The notes below the pieces were generated by a model. It saw nothing but the letters and a program-made list of their open reading frames with translations, was not told where the DNA came from and searched no databases. This document shows positions 42,501 to 50,211 of a stretch of 64,000 nucleotides of DNA, piece by piece (the first letter of the stretch is position 1; every line of letters begins with the position of its first letter). Source of the DNA: Candidatus Saccharibacteria bacterium (GTDB lineage Bacteria > Patescibacteriota > Saccharimonadia > Saccharimonadales > Saccharimonadaceae); assembly GCA_016699895.1 (NCBI GenBank), contig CP064991.1:558001-622000 (forward strand), in the 5' to 3' direction. A program made the position numbers and the translations under genes.

Positions 42501-43426
42501 GCCTGCCGCGCGTCGACGAGTTGTTCGAAGCTCGCACGCCAAAAGGTGAAGCTATCCTCAGTGAATGCGACGGTGCGGTGTCGGTCAGCGAACGCGACGA
42601 TAAATACATCGTCGAGGTTACGCCGACCAGCAACCGGGCTGAAACTATCGCTCTGGCCGAAGGTCAGGTCGTCAAAGTCAAAGACGGCGCCGTCATCAAG
42701 ACTGGCGACACGCTGGCGACCGATGACGACAATGAACTACCACTCATCGCGCCGTTTGACGGTACCGTTTCGGTCGGCAAAGGTAAACTGACATTGACTG
42801 CGGCCAAGAACGCCACGCTCAAGTACGAGTTCCCGAACTATCGACAACTGATGGTTGCCTCTGGTGACGAAGTCAAAGCTGGCGATCGCATTACGACTGG
42901 TTCTATCAACCTGCATCAGCTGATGACCCTAAAAGGCATCGAGGAAACCGAGCGTTATATCATCAACGATATCTTGCGCATCTACGCCGCTCAGGGTCAG
43001 AACATTTCGCCGAAACATCTCGAGATCATCGTGCGTCAAATGTTTAGTCGCGTCCAGATCGAAGAGCCGGGCGACAGTCCATTCGTCGCTGGTCACGTGG
43101 CGTCGAAAGCGTTGGTGGTTCACACCAACAAACAGCTCGAAGCCGACGGCAAGCAGCCAGCCGAGTTTACGCAGCTGCTCCTCGGTATCACCAAGGTCTC
43201 GATCTACAGCGATAGCTTCCTATCGGCCGCGTCGTTCCAGGACACCACTCGTGTTCTGATCGCTGCTGCTACCTCGGGTCGCGTCGATCACCTCTACGGT
43301 CTCAAAGAGAACGTCATCATCGGTCGCAAGATCCCTGTCGGCACTGGCGCTCTGTCAGAACAAGAGTTCGCCGAAGAACAGTACGACAATCTCGACACCG
43401 ATAACCAAATGGATATCGCAGAGTAG
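39539..43426 (+). CDS. rpoC: RNA polymerase beta-prime subunit lacking both zinc sites
   Basis: A 1295-residue beta-prime subunit. The catalytic loop NADFDGDQMAVHLPLS is intact, as are LLGKRVDYSGRSVI and IGVIAAQSVGEPGTQLTLDTKH. The N-terminal zinc ribbon is gone: where relatives have ECYCGKYK and CDRCGVEVT, this one reads NPHDAKLK (64-71) and VDKNGELVT. The second site is also gone: VLTTPELNGIPQKSYG (about residue 925) replaces VLTCxxxxGVCxxCYG, and the upstream Cys is missing in DESASEDPG. It is coupled to rpoB by TAATG. Confidence 0.97.
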   Translation: MARQDDKTIADFDAVRLTVASADDILAWSYGEVLKPETINYRTQKPERDGLFCERIFGPVKDINPHDAKLKGVRSREAAVDKNGELVTKSSARRERMGHIKLATPVAHIWFMRGVPSAMSLLLNLTVKNIERVAYFQSYIILSADEEKIAQLLADNEAQFDAGRAAIKIRYEKAAGMESSDETDESTPDNSVDIKELSAQMNRELEDLTDDYNEKKAALESLKKGALMSEMAYRNLPEEYEDLVEVGMGGSALYQLLTEIDLPQLIAELSAEAEEAKGQRKKKIQKRLKMLEGMASAGVLPESMCMTVLPVIPPDLRPMVQLTGGRFATSDLNDLYRRVINRNNRLKKLNELNAPAVITRNEMRMLQEAVDALIDNSATRGTRSAQATGNRRRLKSLSDLLKGKQGRFRQNLLGKRVDYSGRSVIVSGPELKLNECGLPKAMAMELFKPFVLSKLLEWEQAHNIRTATRLIEAGDPIIWDALDEAIKGKYVLLNRAPTLHRLSIQAFQPRLIEGQAIQLPPLVTSGFNADFDGDQMAVHLPLSAEAQAEARDLMSATNNLLKPADGSPILSIYQDIVLGCYYLTYDKPGSQLADGEKPRVFADTGEALLARDAGEIEHQTPIIIRFRGETRETTLGRVLFNEVLPEDFPYVNEVLNKKAVSRVLARVFNYYGAEITAATADAIKDLALEHATRAAISTGMDDYFELSDLDEIIAEGDEKVSAIADQYDQGLITNDERYKLTVKTWRDIDARITDEVKASMTGLDTSTAVLANSGARGSVDNIKQAAAMIGIQVDALGRAIELPVRHSFKHGMTPLEAFVVTRGSRFGAVSTALKTADSGYLTRRLVDVSQDVFTVPDESASEDPGFAIYRSETEDTMINFADRISGRYAAEDVAGYVKKGDLITLDAANDIQNDESVAAVKIMSVLTTPELNGIPQKSYGIDMSTGFLVSQAEPIGVIAAQSVGEPGTQLTLDTKHSSGVGGDDIAQGLPRVDELFEARTPKGEAILSECDGAVSVSERDDKYIVEVTPTSNRAETIALAEGQVVKVKDGAVIKTGDTLATDDDNELPLIAPFDGTVSVGKGKLTLTAAKNATLKYEFPNYRQLMVASGDEVKAGDRITTGSINLHQLMTLKGIEETERYIINDILRIYAAQGQNISPKHLEIIVRQMFSRVQIEEPGDSPFVAGHVASKALVVHTNKQLEADGKQPAEFTQLLLGITKVSIYSDSFLSAASFQDTTRVLIAAATSGRVDHLYGLKENVIIGRKIPVGTGALSEQEFAEEQYDNLDTDNQMDIAE

Positions 43427-43449
43427 ATTATCGGAGCTACGGTAAAATT

Positions 43450-43478
43450 GCCGCCCTGGTTTCTCGAGGCGGCTTTTT
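43450..43478 (+). terminator. Terminator after rpoC
   Basis: GCCGCC (43450-43455) pairs with GGCGGC (43468-43473) and is followed by five T residues. It ends the rpoBC transcript. Confidence 0.85.
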
Positions 43479-43480
43479 AC

Positions 43481-43509
43481 TGGACAAAGGTGCTACATTT
43501 TGCTACAAT
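43481..43509 (+). promoter_or_regulatory. Promoter of rpsL unit
   Basis: TGGACA (43481-43486), a 17-base spacer and TACAAT (43504-43509). A TTTTCA/TGAAAA hairpin follows in the leader, and the start uses AAGGAGAA. Confidence 0.7.
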
Positions 43510-43596
43510 AGTTCACGAGTTTCATAGCTTTTCATCTGTGCTGAGGTGAAAAACTAGTTAAAGTTGTTAAATATCGCTAAATATCAAGGAGAATTG

Positions 43597-44010
43597 ATGC
43601 CAACAATCAATCAATTAGTGCGCAAACCGCGCAAATCGGCTGCTAAAAAGTCCAAATCACCAGCACTTTTGAGCATTCAAAACACCCTAAAGGTTAAAAC
43701 GTACCAGAAAACTGGTCCGCTAAAACGCGGTGTTTGTATCAAAGTTACGACCAAAACCCCGAAAAAGCCTAACTCTGCTATGCGCAAAGTTGCTCGTGTT
43801 CGTTTGACCAACGGCCAAGAAGTCTGGGCGTATATCGGTGGTGAAAAGCACAATCTACAGGAGCACGCCGTGGTTCTCGTGCGCGGTGGTCGTGTACCAG
43901 ATTTACCAGGTGTTCGTTATCATATCGTTCGCGGTGCTCTCGACCTTCAGGGTGTTGAGAATCGCAAACAGGGCCGCAGCAAATACGGTACCAAGAAGGG
44001 AGACAAATAA
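43597..44010 (+). CDS. rpsL: 30S ribosomal protein S12
   Basis: A 137-residue S12. It begins [24 protein letters not shown] and contains [20 protein letters not shown], the streptomycin-site region, and [20 protein letters not shown] with the Asp normally beta-methylthiolated. An AAGGAGAA site lies upstream of ATG 43597; the open frame begins earlier but does not fit the family. It ends TKKGDK, and the same 19 bases reappear at the end of the next small ORF. Confidence 0.97.
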   Translation: MPTINQLVRKPRKSAAKKSKSPALLSIQNTLKVKTYQKTGPLKRGVCIKVTTKTPKKPNSAMRKVARVRLTNGQEVWAYIGGEKHNLQEHAVVLVRGGRVPDLPGVRYHIVRGALDLQGVENRKQGRSKYGTKKGDK

Positions 44011-44181
44011 ATGAAACTGGAATACATCTTTGTCGTGATCGGCGGACTGCTTGCTACCTGGGCTCAAATATTTTTAAGAGACGATATGTGGGGCTGGCGT
44101 GTCATACTAACGATTATCGGTATTGCTATTGCCGGTTCGGCTTTTGATATTGCCAAAAAGAGCAAGAAGGGAGACAAATAA
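44011..44181 (+). CDS. 56-residue two-TM membrane protein between rpsL and rpsG
   Basis: An intact small frame starting directly after the rpsL stop (TAA then ATG) and ending in a TAATG overlap with rpsG. The product begins MKLEYIFVVIGGLLATWAQI, has a second hydrophobic stretch VILTIIGIAIAGSAF, and ends KKSKKGDK. Two short membrane helices with a polar RDDMWGW loop are predicted. Its upstream AAGGGAG comes from the rpsL tail, and CAAGAAGGGAGACAAATAA recurs at both gene ends, as if the ORF was inserted by duplicating the junction. Function unknown. Confidence 0.75.
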   Translation: MKLEYIFVVIGGLLATWAQIFLRDDMWGWRVILTIIGIAIAGSAFDIAKKSKKGDK

Positions 44182-44660
44182 TGCCACGCAAAACTACCAA
44201 ATCATTGCAACGCAAAATCAATCCTGATCGCAAATATAACAGCGTCCTCGTGCAACGCCTGATCAACAAATCGATGCTAGACGGCAAAAAGCACATCTCC
44301 GAGAAAGCCGTTTACAGTGCACTCGAAGCGGCTGCTAAAAAGCTAAAGAGCGAGGAGCCTCTCGAGGTTCTCGAGACCGCGCTAAAGAACATTAGCCCGA
44401 ATTACGAGGTCAAGAGTCGTCGTGTCGGCGGTGCTAACTACCAGATTCCGTTTCCAATTTCTGGTCACCGCCAGCAGCACTTTGCATTCATGTGGCTAGT
44501 TCAGTCGGCTCGCGCTCGTAGCGGCATGCCGTACGAACAGCGCTTGGCTGCTGAGATCGTTGACGCCGTCAACCAAACTGGTGCCGCCTACAAGAAGCGT
44601 GAAGATACGCATCGTATGGCCGAAGCCAACCGCGCCTTCGCCCACTTTGCCCGCGGATAG
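44181..44660 (+). CDS. rpsG: 30S ribosomal protein S7
   Basis: A 159-residue S7 of normal length. Recognised by MPRKTTKSLQRKINPDRKYNSVLVQRLINKSMLDGKK, EVKSRRVGGANYQIPFPI and HRMAEANRAFAHF. S7 nucleates the 30S head. It overlaps the small membrane ORF by one base. fusA and tuf, which usually follow, are absent; a terminator comes next. Confidence 0.97.
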   Translation: MPRKTTKSLQRKINPDRKYNSVLVQRLINKSMLDGKKHISEKAVYSALEAAAKKLKSEEPLEVLETALKNISPNYEVKSRRVGGANYQIPFPISGHRQQHFAFMWLVQSARARSGMPYEQRLAAEIVDAVNQTGAAYKKREDTHRMAEANRAFAHFARG

Positions 44661-44684
44661 TCAGATACCTGTGACACCTTAGAG

Positions 44685-44712
44685 ATCGACCACTATACGT
44701 GGTCGATTTTTA
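44685..44712. terminator. Terminator after rpsG
   Basis: ATCGACCAC (44685-44693) pairs with GTGGTCGAT (44699-44707), followed by TTTTT. It ends the rpsL-rpsG unit, 12 bases before the end of a convergent gene. Confidence 0.88.
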
Positions 44713-44723
44713 ATACGACGAGA

Positions 44724-45350
44724 CTAGTCTTTGCGTATAGAAAAATAAGCTGCCTTGCCATAGGCGCCATTTTCATGTAGTTCAGTTGTTTGCACTGCTA
44801 CGTTAGTAAAACCAGCAGAGACCATGTCGCGATGGACGTCCTCGGCGGTCAACGAAATAGGGTGCGCTACGTTGGTGCCAGTCTCTATCCAATCAAAGAA
44901 TCGAAAAACTCCACCGGATTTTAGATAGCGTAGAACGTTTTCAAAGATCTTTTGCGGATCTGTAGTGTGTTGTAATACGTTATAGAGCCAGACTTCGTCG
45001 GCAGTTTCAGCTAATTCGGGTTGGTAGGTCTCAGCCACGTCTTTGATCCAGCGCACATCATTTTGCTCGTATCTACTCCTGACCCAGGCAGGATAGCTGC
45101 AGGGATCGATGACCGTCTTTAGAGTAGCTTTCGTTTTGAGTAGTAACGACACTGGGCCACCGCCAATGTCTATGATCGATTTGTTTGGTTTATGTATAAC
45201 ATAGGGAGAATTTCCGTCATGTTCAAAATCTAGGCCTAACAGCGGGGCGTAGGTTAGTTGTTTTAATTGTTCGCCTAGTTCTGCGCCAGGGCTCAGCCAA
45301 AATGCGAGTTCTTCGGCCTGGGCTTCTTCGTGAGTATGATTATGTGCCAT
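44724..45350 (-). CDS. SAM-dependent methyltransferase
   Basis: A 208-residue class I methyltransferase. The SAM-binding motif I is SIIDIGGGPVSLLLKT (about 75-90). The motif IV region is DEVWLYNVLQHTTDP, followed by LKSGGVFRFFDW. This resembles the Methyltransf_11/23 type acting on small molecules, lipids or quinones; the substrate is unknown. The N-terminus is His-rich (MAHNHTHEE). ATG lies 8 bases after TATAAT (45364-45359), so the mRNA is probably leaderless. Confidence 0.8.
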   Translation of the reverse strand: MAHNHTHEEAQAEELAFWLSPGAELGEQLKQLTYAPLLGLDFEHDGNSPYVIHKPNKSIIDIGGGPVSLLLKTKATLKTVIDPCSYPAWVRSRYEQNDVRWIKDVAETYQPELAETADEVWLYNVLQHTTDPQKIFENVLRYLKSGGVFRFFDWIETGTNVAHPISLTAEDVHRDMVSAGFTNVAVQTTELHENGAYGKAAYFSIRKD

Positions 45351-45428
45351 CTAATTCCATTATAGCATTCGTTATAACATGTTGGACTATTGCCATTAGC
45401 ACATACCTAGTATAAAATGGGGACAAAT

Positions 45429-46288
45429 ATGAGGAGACAGGATAATTTTCTGGTTGGCTATAGAGCCTTGACAGAGACCTTACCGTAGCCAGAACCTCTA
45501 AACAACAGCGTGTCGCCGAAAACGGCCCAAGTTACTCAAAATATTATAAATCATTACCTCCGGATGAATAAAGTTTTAGTCAGGTCATCCGGCGCATCGG
45601 AACTAGTTGATATGGCTGATAAATTGGAGGATAAAGAATCTAACTTGCCCAATACTTTATGCATAAAAGGATGGATGTTAGCAGAAGCTAGTTTAGCCGG
45701 AGACGAGGCGTTTTCTTGGGAAGATAGAGTTGAGCTAGTCGATCGAGCGGAAAAAGCGTTTAATGGTGCTATAGAACCAGTTAATAAAAACAAACTGTTC
45801 ACTGACCATCGCTATCGAATAGCTCTAGCTATCGCACACCTACCATTAATCCGAGCGATTGTAGACGGAGACGTTACTAGCGATATCCAAGAATCTGTAA
45901 CGGAAGACGTACTGGAAATAGGAAATACAATTAGTGATAGGGAGCATTTGCCTGGGCTAACGCACGAGATCAGCATGATGGCTTTAATACATATGATGCA
46001 AGATCCACGCTATGTCGCCATACCGTCAACCTATCGTGGCGGAAATGGGACTTATCACAAGAGCCAAACTCACGACCTCTCACTAATAAAACAACATTAC
46101 GGGCACAATTAGTCAGGTCCAACCAATAGAAGTCAAAAACAGCATGATCGGATCGCCATCGCCAACGATATTGGTCAACACTTTTATCTAGTGCAACTAT
46201 GATCTCCAGTCTAGGCGGCAATCCAGACGCCTTTAATAAATCAATGCTTGATGTGTTCAATAAAGGGGACCTCGGAAGGGCAATTTGA
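45429..46288 (+). pseudogene. Gene with in-frame nonsense codons, family unknown
   Basis: ATG 45429 starts a frame MRRQDNFLVGYRALTETLP that hits TAG at 45486-45488. The same frame continues as PEPLNNSVSPKTAQ... for 200 codons (a GTG at 45510 could restart it) to a second TAG at 46110-46112. It then reads on as SGPTNRSQKQHDRIAIANDIGQ to TGA, and a shifted frame (46199-46288, GGNPDAFNKSMLDVFNKG) still looks coding. The helical middle part resembles a TPR-type protein, but I cannot name it. It lies directly upstream of the trpS remnant, in a decaying block. Confidence 0.6.
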
Positions 46289-46453
46289 AGCGGTTCAAGT
46301 TGCTATGAATAGCTTAATCCAGTCGTTAAAGGCGTATCGAATAACCGGCAGACCACAAAAAAGATTTAGCGCCTACAGCAACTCGATTTTACGGCCGCAA
46401 TCAATTCATCGCCGTATAAATCGAATGAAGATCAAATATGATATACTATTCCT

Positions 46454-47530
46454 ATGAAACAGGTTATTTTAACAGGTAATCGGCAATAATGGCCTCCATC
46501 GGTAACTATCTTGGGGCATTACATCGGATCTCTGACGGGAAATCGCGTTGATTTGCAGGACGAATACCGAGTCAACATGTTTGTATTCCGCTGACCTGCA
46601 AGCTCTCGACCGATAATGCTCGGAACCCGCACAAGATTCGCGACAATATCAACAGGTTGCCCTAGTCTATCTAGCCGCTGGCCTAGACCCGATAACGATC
46701 GACAATTTTTATTCAGAGCCAGATAGCCGCGCTTAGCGAGCTAACTATGGATTCTTGGACTGTATTATTGGCTACGGTCAGAACGCAATCCCATCACTCA
46801 AGACCAAGATCAAGTCGCGCAAGCTTCGGCGAAGGCGTCCAAACCTGAATCGCTAGGCTTCCAAATTCAGGAGCGCTTACATCACGGGGAAGGTCGGACC
46901 ATTCAAACCCAGTGCCAATCGGGGCCGATATCTTGCGTATAACGCACCTCACCGGTCGGTGCAAACCAGAGGCAGCACCTGGACGTTAACCCAGGCTATT
47001 GGGGAACGAGTGACTAGTCGGTCCAGGCAGGATGATTCCTAGAGATGCAGAGCCGGAGCAGCGCCTGCCCGGGATTTACGGCAAAGCAAAGAGGAGCATG
47101 CGCATAAATAACGGTATTTATCCGAGAAATGATGAACGCAGATACGCAAACCGGCAACGTTATGTCCATATTCCTGATCACACACCATATAGCGCCATGC
47201 AGAAAATCATGCGTAAAGAGCAACACCGATATTTTCCTTATCTCGACGAATTTTCTGACGGGCAAAGTCAAACCTGACCGAGGATGAAAACACACTACCA
47301 AGCTGGCGGGACAGGTTGCTGCTGCAGTAAAAATGGATCTTATGTCGAAAACCTAGACACTGTAGTGGCACGAATTGGCCGAGCTACTAGCAGAGTTTGC
47401 AAAGGATTTCCTGTTGCGACGATGGCGATGCTCAATGATGGATCGAGACAAGCTAACGAGGTGGCTCATGCGCGAACAGGCTAACGAAACTCTGTTACGC
47501 GTCCAAAAAGCCGTAGGTCTACGAGTATGA
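46454..47530 (+). pseudogene. trpS: Tryptophanyl-tRNA synthetase pseudogene
   Basis: Class I TrpRS remnants occur in order but in different frames. MKQVILTGNR and LGHYIGSL (the HIGH-motif region with its first His lost) come first, then LQDEYRVNMFV, then LPGIYGKAKRSM, where KMSKS is destroyed. PYLDEF and HYQAGGTG follow, then AMLNDGSRQANEVAHA and RVQKAVGL at the C-terminus. Many stops and frameshifts separate them. A TATACT box 6 bases before the ATG survives, and the original stop still overlaps the rluA-type start by four bases. An active trpS must exist elsewhere, since Trp codons and tRNA-Trp are in use. Confidence 0.85.
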
Positions 47531-48387
47531 GATTAGATGCCTATGTAGCTGAATACTGGCCCGAACATTCACGCTCGACCTGGCAAAAATACATCGAACA
47601 GGGCTTTGTCCGAGTTAACGGCACGTCCATTACCTCGACCAAATACCAATTAGGCGAAGACGACACTGTAACGATCGACACGTTGCCAAAACCGCCATCG
47701 ACCCGCCACACTTTACCGGTGCTATACGAAGACGACAACGTCATCGTGATCAACAAACCAGCGGGCGTCTTGACTCATGCTAAAGGTGCGGTAGCAGACG
47801 AGTTTACGGTTGCCGATTTCGTCAAATCGCGCATCAATTCTAGTGACAAAACGTTTATAAACTCTAACCGAGCTGGGATCGTTCATCGCCTCGACCGCGC
47901 CACTTCTGGTGTCTTGATCGCCGCCAAAAATCCCGAAACGGCCAGTCTATTACAGAAACAGTTTGCTAGTCGCAAGGCGCACAAAACGTACCTAGCTATT
48001 GTTGAAAAAGCCCCGAAATTACCAGAGGCGAAAATCGATCTACCGATCGGACGTAATCCCAAAAAGCCATCGAGTTTTCGTATTGACGCTAAAGGCAAAC
48101 CCGCCATTACGAACTATCGAACGGTCGAGGTATTCGGTTCTGGCGCCGCCCTATTAGAGCTCAAACCACTAACCGGTCGCACACATCAACTGCGCGTTCA
48201 TCTGGAACATATCGGTTCACCGATTATGGGAGATAGCCTGTATGGACCAGGCAAGCTTGGCCAGCGAATGTTTTTGCATGCTACATCGCTCGAGATTACC
48301 ATTCCAGGTAGTAACGAAAACCAGCGCATGACGTTCGAAGCGCCCGTACCTGATGATTTTGAGATGACACTAGAAAACCTGAGGTGA
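47527..48387 (+). CDS. RluA-family 23S rRNA pseudouridine synthase
   Basis: A 286-residue enzyme. It has an N-terminal S4 RNA-binding domain (1-50) and an RluA catalytic domain. VINKPAGVLTHAKG and the catalytic HRLDRATSGVLI (Asp123) are intact, followed by the KxYLAIVEK and GRTHQLRVHLEHIG motifs. It most resembles RluD, which modifies helix 69 of 23S rRNA, but the site is inferred. It overlaps the dead trpS by ATGA and holB by 1-base spacing, so it depended on trpS transcription. Confidence 0.9.
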   Translation: MRLDAYVAEYWPEHSRSTWQKYIEQGFVRVNGTSITSTKYQLGEDDTVTIDTLPKPPSTRHTLPVLYEDDNVIVINKPAGVLTHAKGAVADEFTVADFVKSRINSSDKTFINSNRAGIVHRLDRATSGVLIAAKNPETASLLQKQFASRKAHKTYLAIVEKAPKLPEAKIDLPIGRNPKKPSSFRIDAKGKPAITNYRTVEVFGSGAALLELKPLTGRTHQLRVHLEHIGSPIMGDSLYGPGKLGQRMFLHATSLEITIPGSNENQRMTFEAPVPDDFEMTLENLR

Positions 48388-48388
48388 T

Positions 48389-49231
48389 ATGAAGATAAAT
48401 AACCTGGTACTCAACTCGGTAACGCGATCGCAGCTAGAAGCGTATTTGGAGCGTCCGACTCACGCCTTGCTGCTCACAGGACTACCTGGTGTCGGTCTGG
48501 CGACGATTGCACAGGCTCTGGCTGGTCACATTGCTGGACCAGAGGTTATCACCATCCAACCGATTCCGCATAGCAAAAACGCCAAGCCAACGATCAATAT
48601 CGAGGAGATTCGCAGCATCAACTCCATGGTCGGCCATCGTCGCACCGATAAACTCGTCATCATCATCGACGAGATAGGCACAATGACCGAGAAAGCTCCT
48701 GAGGCGTTTCTAAAACTATTAGAAGAGCCTAGCCCGGAGGTGTACTATATTATGACCACCCATGACTCGACCGGGATCAAAGACACCATCCTGTCTCGTT
48801 CCCAGATAGTATCGGTTTTGCCGGCTAGTCATGACGATTGTAAGGTACTGTTTGATCGCAGTTCGTTACGCTTGACCGACGATAAACGCAAGAAAATTGA
48901 TTTTATAGCGGGCGGCTATCCCGCAGAGATTATCCGCCTCGTCACCGACGAAGCCTATTTTCGAGTCAAGGCCGAATCGATCGAAAAAGCCAAACTATTC
49001 TTGACTGGCAAAATGATGGACCGTCTCGAAATTGTCTCGGGGATCTCGGGCAGGGAACAGGCCGCCGAACTGGCACGCAATCTCGCAAAACTCATGACCA
49101 TAACAGCCGGCCAGGCCCAGCACGCCAAACAACTCCCGGCTAGACTCAAAACTATTTCCGCAGTGCTAGACAACCTTAAACAAAACGGCAACGTCAGGGC
49201 GCAGCTGCTTTTTCTTGCTCTGAATATCTGA
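48389..49231 (+). CDS. holB: DNA polymerase III delta-prime-like clamp-loader subunit
   Basis: A 280-residue AAA+ protein. The Walker A region is TGLPGVGLATIAQALA, with Leu in place of the catalytic Lys. That fits a delta-prime subunit that does not hydrolyse ATP. Walker B is LVIIIDEIGTM and the sensor 1 area is EAFLKLLEEPSPEVYYIMTT, very typical of HolB. The SRC motif region reads ILSRSQIV, so the Arg finger context is retained. It follows the pseudouridine synthase gene by one base. Confidence 0.85.
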   Translation: MKINNLVLNSVTRSQLEAYLERPTHALLLTGLPGVGLATIAQALAGHIAGPEVITIQPIPHSKNAKPTINIEEIRSINSMVGHRRTDKLVIIIDEIGTMTEKAPEAFLKLLEEPSPEVYYIMTTHDSTGIKDTILSRSQIVSVLPASHDDCKVLFDRSSLRLTDDKRKKIDFIAGGYPAEIIRLVTDEAYFRVKAESIEKAKLFLTGKMMDRLEIVSGISGREQAAELARNLAKLMTITAGQAQHAKQLPARLKTISAVLDNLKQNGNVRAQLLFLALNI

Positions 49232-49250
49232 CAGTGGTATAATTGTAGTA

Positions 49251-49898
49251 ATGTTTGGAGTACTAGCAATAGTTGGCGCAGGCTTGGCTGTATTGTTTTG
49301 GCAGCGAAAGCCTAATTTAGACGATCGCCGCCCCTCAAAAATCGCCGACCAGCTAGACAAATTATGGGACATTTCCCAGAAATCTATTCGCGAAAAACAC
49401 TATCTCAAAGCCGAAAAAGCCCTTCTCACGATCCTACGCGCCGATGAAAAAGACGCTCGCGCCTACAACCGCCTAGGTATTCTATATGCCAAACAACAGC
49501 AGTACAATGATGCTATCGAATGTTTCGAGATCGCACAGAGCCTCCAACCGAGCGCCAGCTCTCTTCATAATGTCGGCCTCATTTATTACGAAATCGGTAA
49601 AAACGACAAGGCACTGCTAGCGTTTGAACAAGCTATTCGTATCGAGAGCGATGTTGCCTCTAGGCACGTCGCCTACGCCAAAGTTCTCGAGGCGGTCGGT
49701 AATTACAAAAAGGTTATCGAGGAACTCGAGATTGCTGTTCGTTTAGATCAGAACCCACAGAGTGTCATGCTGCTCGTCGATGCGCTGGTACGCGATGGCC
49801 AAACTGAACGAGCTGACAAACTACGTAAAATCGCCGACAAAATGACAGGCGAAGGCAATCGTCAGCGTATCAAACAGCCCGCCAAGGTTCGTATCTAA
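49251..49898 (+). CDS. Membrane-anchored TPR protein
   Basis: A 215-residue protein. A short hydrophobic N-terminus (MFGVLAIVGAGLAVLFW) is the likely anchor. It is followed by about four tetratricopeptide repeats (AYNRLGILYAKQQQYNDAIECFEIAQSL, LHNVGLIYYEIGKNDKALLAFEQAIRI and others). TPRs mediate protein-protein contacts; the partner is unknown. ATG lies 7 bases after TATAAT (49238-49243), with no ribosome-binding site. Confidence 0.85.
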   Translation: MFGVLAIVGAGLAVLFWQRKPNLDDRRPSKIADQLDKLWDISQKSIREKHYLKAEKALLTILRADEKDARAYNRLGILYAKQQQYNDAIECFEIAQSLQPSASSLHNVGLIYYEIGKNDKALLAFEQAIRIESDVASRHVAYAKVLEAVGNYKKVIEELEIAVRLDQNPQSVMLLVDALVRDGQTERADKLRKIADKMTGEGNRQRIKQPAKVRI

Positions 49899-49906
49899 TA
49901 ACTCGG

Positions 49907-49936
49907 TTGATTCAGCCGCTATAATCATGCTATAAT
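49907..49936 (+). promoter_or_regulatory. Promoter of the tRNA-Thr/Tyr/Thr cluster
   Basis: TTGATT (49907-49912), an 18-base spacer and TATAAT (49931-49936). It now lies about 275 bases from the first complete tRNA, because partial tRNA copies fill the gap. Confidence 0.65.
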
Positions 49937-49947
49937 CTTTTCGTTAC

Positions 49948-50180
49948 GCCGCTTTAGCTCAGTTGCTGTTCGAGTCGTTATGATATTCGGAGCTCCCCCC
50001 CACGGCCGGGGGGGGGGTTTTAAATGCTTTAGCATGCGTTCGAGACGAATGTCGAGTTATGATATTCAGCGAGCTCTAACCAACTGACTGAGATGGCTTA
50101 ATGTAATGCCGCTTTAGCTCAGTTGCTGTTCGAGACGAATGTCGAGTTATGATATTCAGCGAGCTCTAACCAACTGATCG
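49948..50180 (+). repeat. Two partial tRNA-Thr copies with inverted D-arm segments
   Basis: The first 18 bases of tRNA-Thr (GCCGCTTTAGCTCAGTTG) occur at 49948 and 50108, ahead of the intact gene at 50212. In each copy they run into foreign sequence ending GAGCTCTAACCAACTGA, the reverse complement of a tRNA D arm. A 49-base stretch (50039-50087) is repeated exactly at 50129-50177. On the minus strand these read as a tRNA-like D arm to T-loop fragment. Copy 1 carries a shortened version plus a C7/G9 hairpin followed by TTTT (49996-50022). Confidence 0.75.
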
Positions 50181-50211
50181 AAGAGGTAGTGTACTTTCAT
50201 CTTAATGTTAT

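Noticed and set aside
45429-46112. TAG read-through as an alternative genetic code
   Set aside because: TAG and TGA end many healthy genes here (rpoC ends in TAG, infA in TGA), and the same region contains frameshifts, so nonsense mutation is the simpler reading.
48389-49231. Mutated, inactive HolB because the Walker A lysine is missing
   Set aside because: Delta-prime subunits of other bacteria also lack ATP binding, so the missing Lys is normal for the family.
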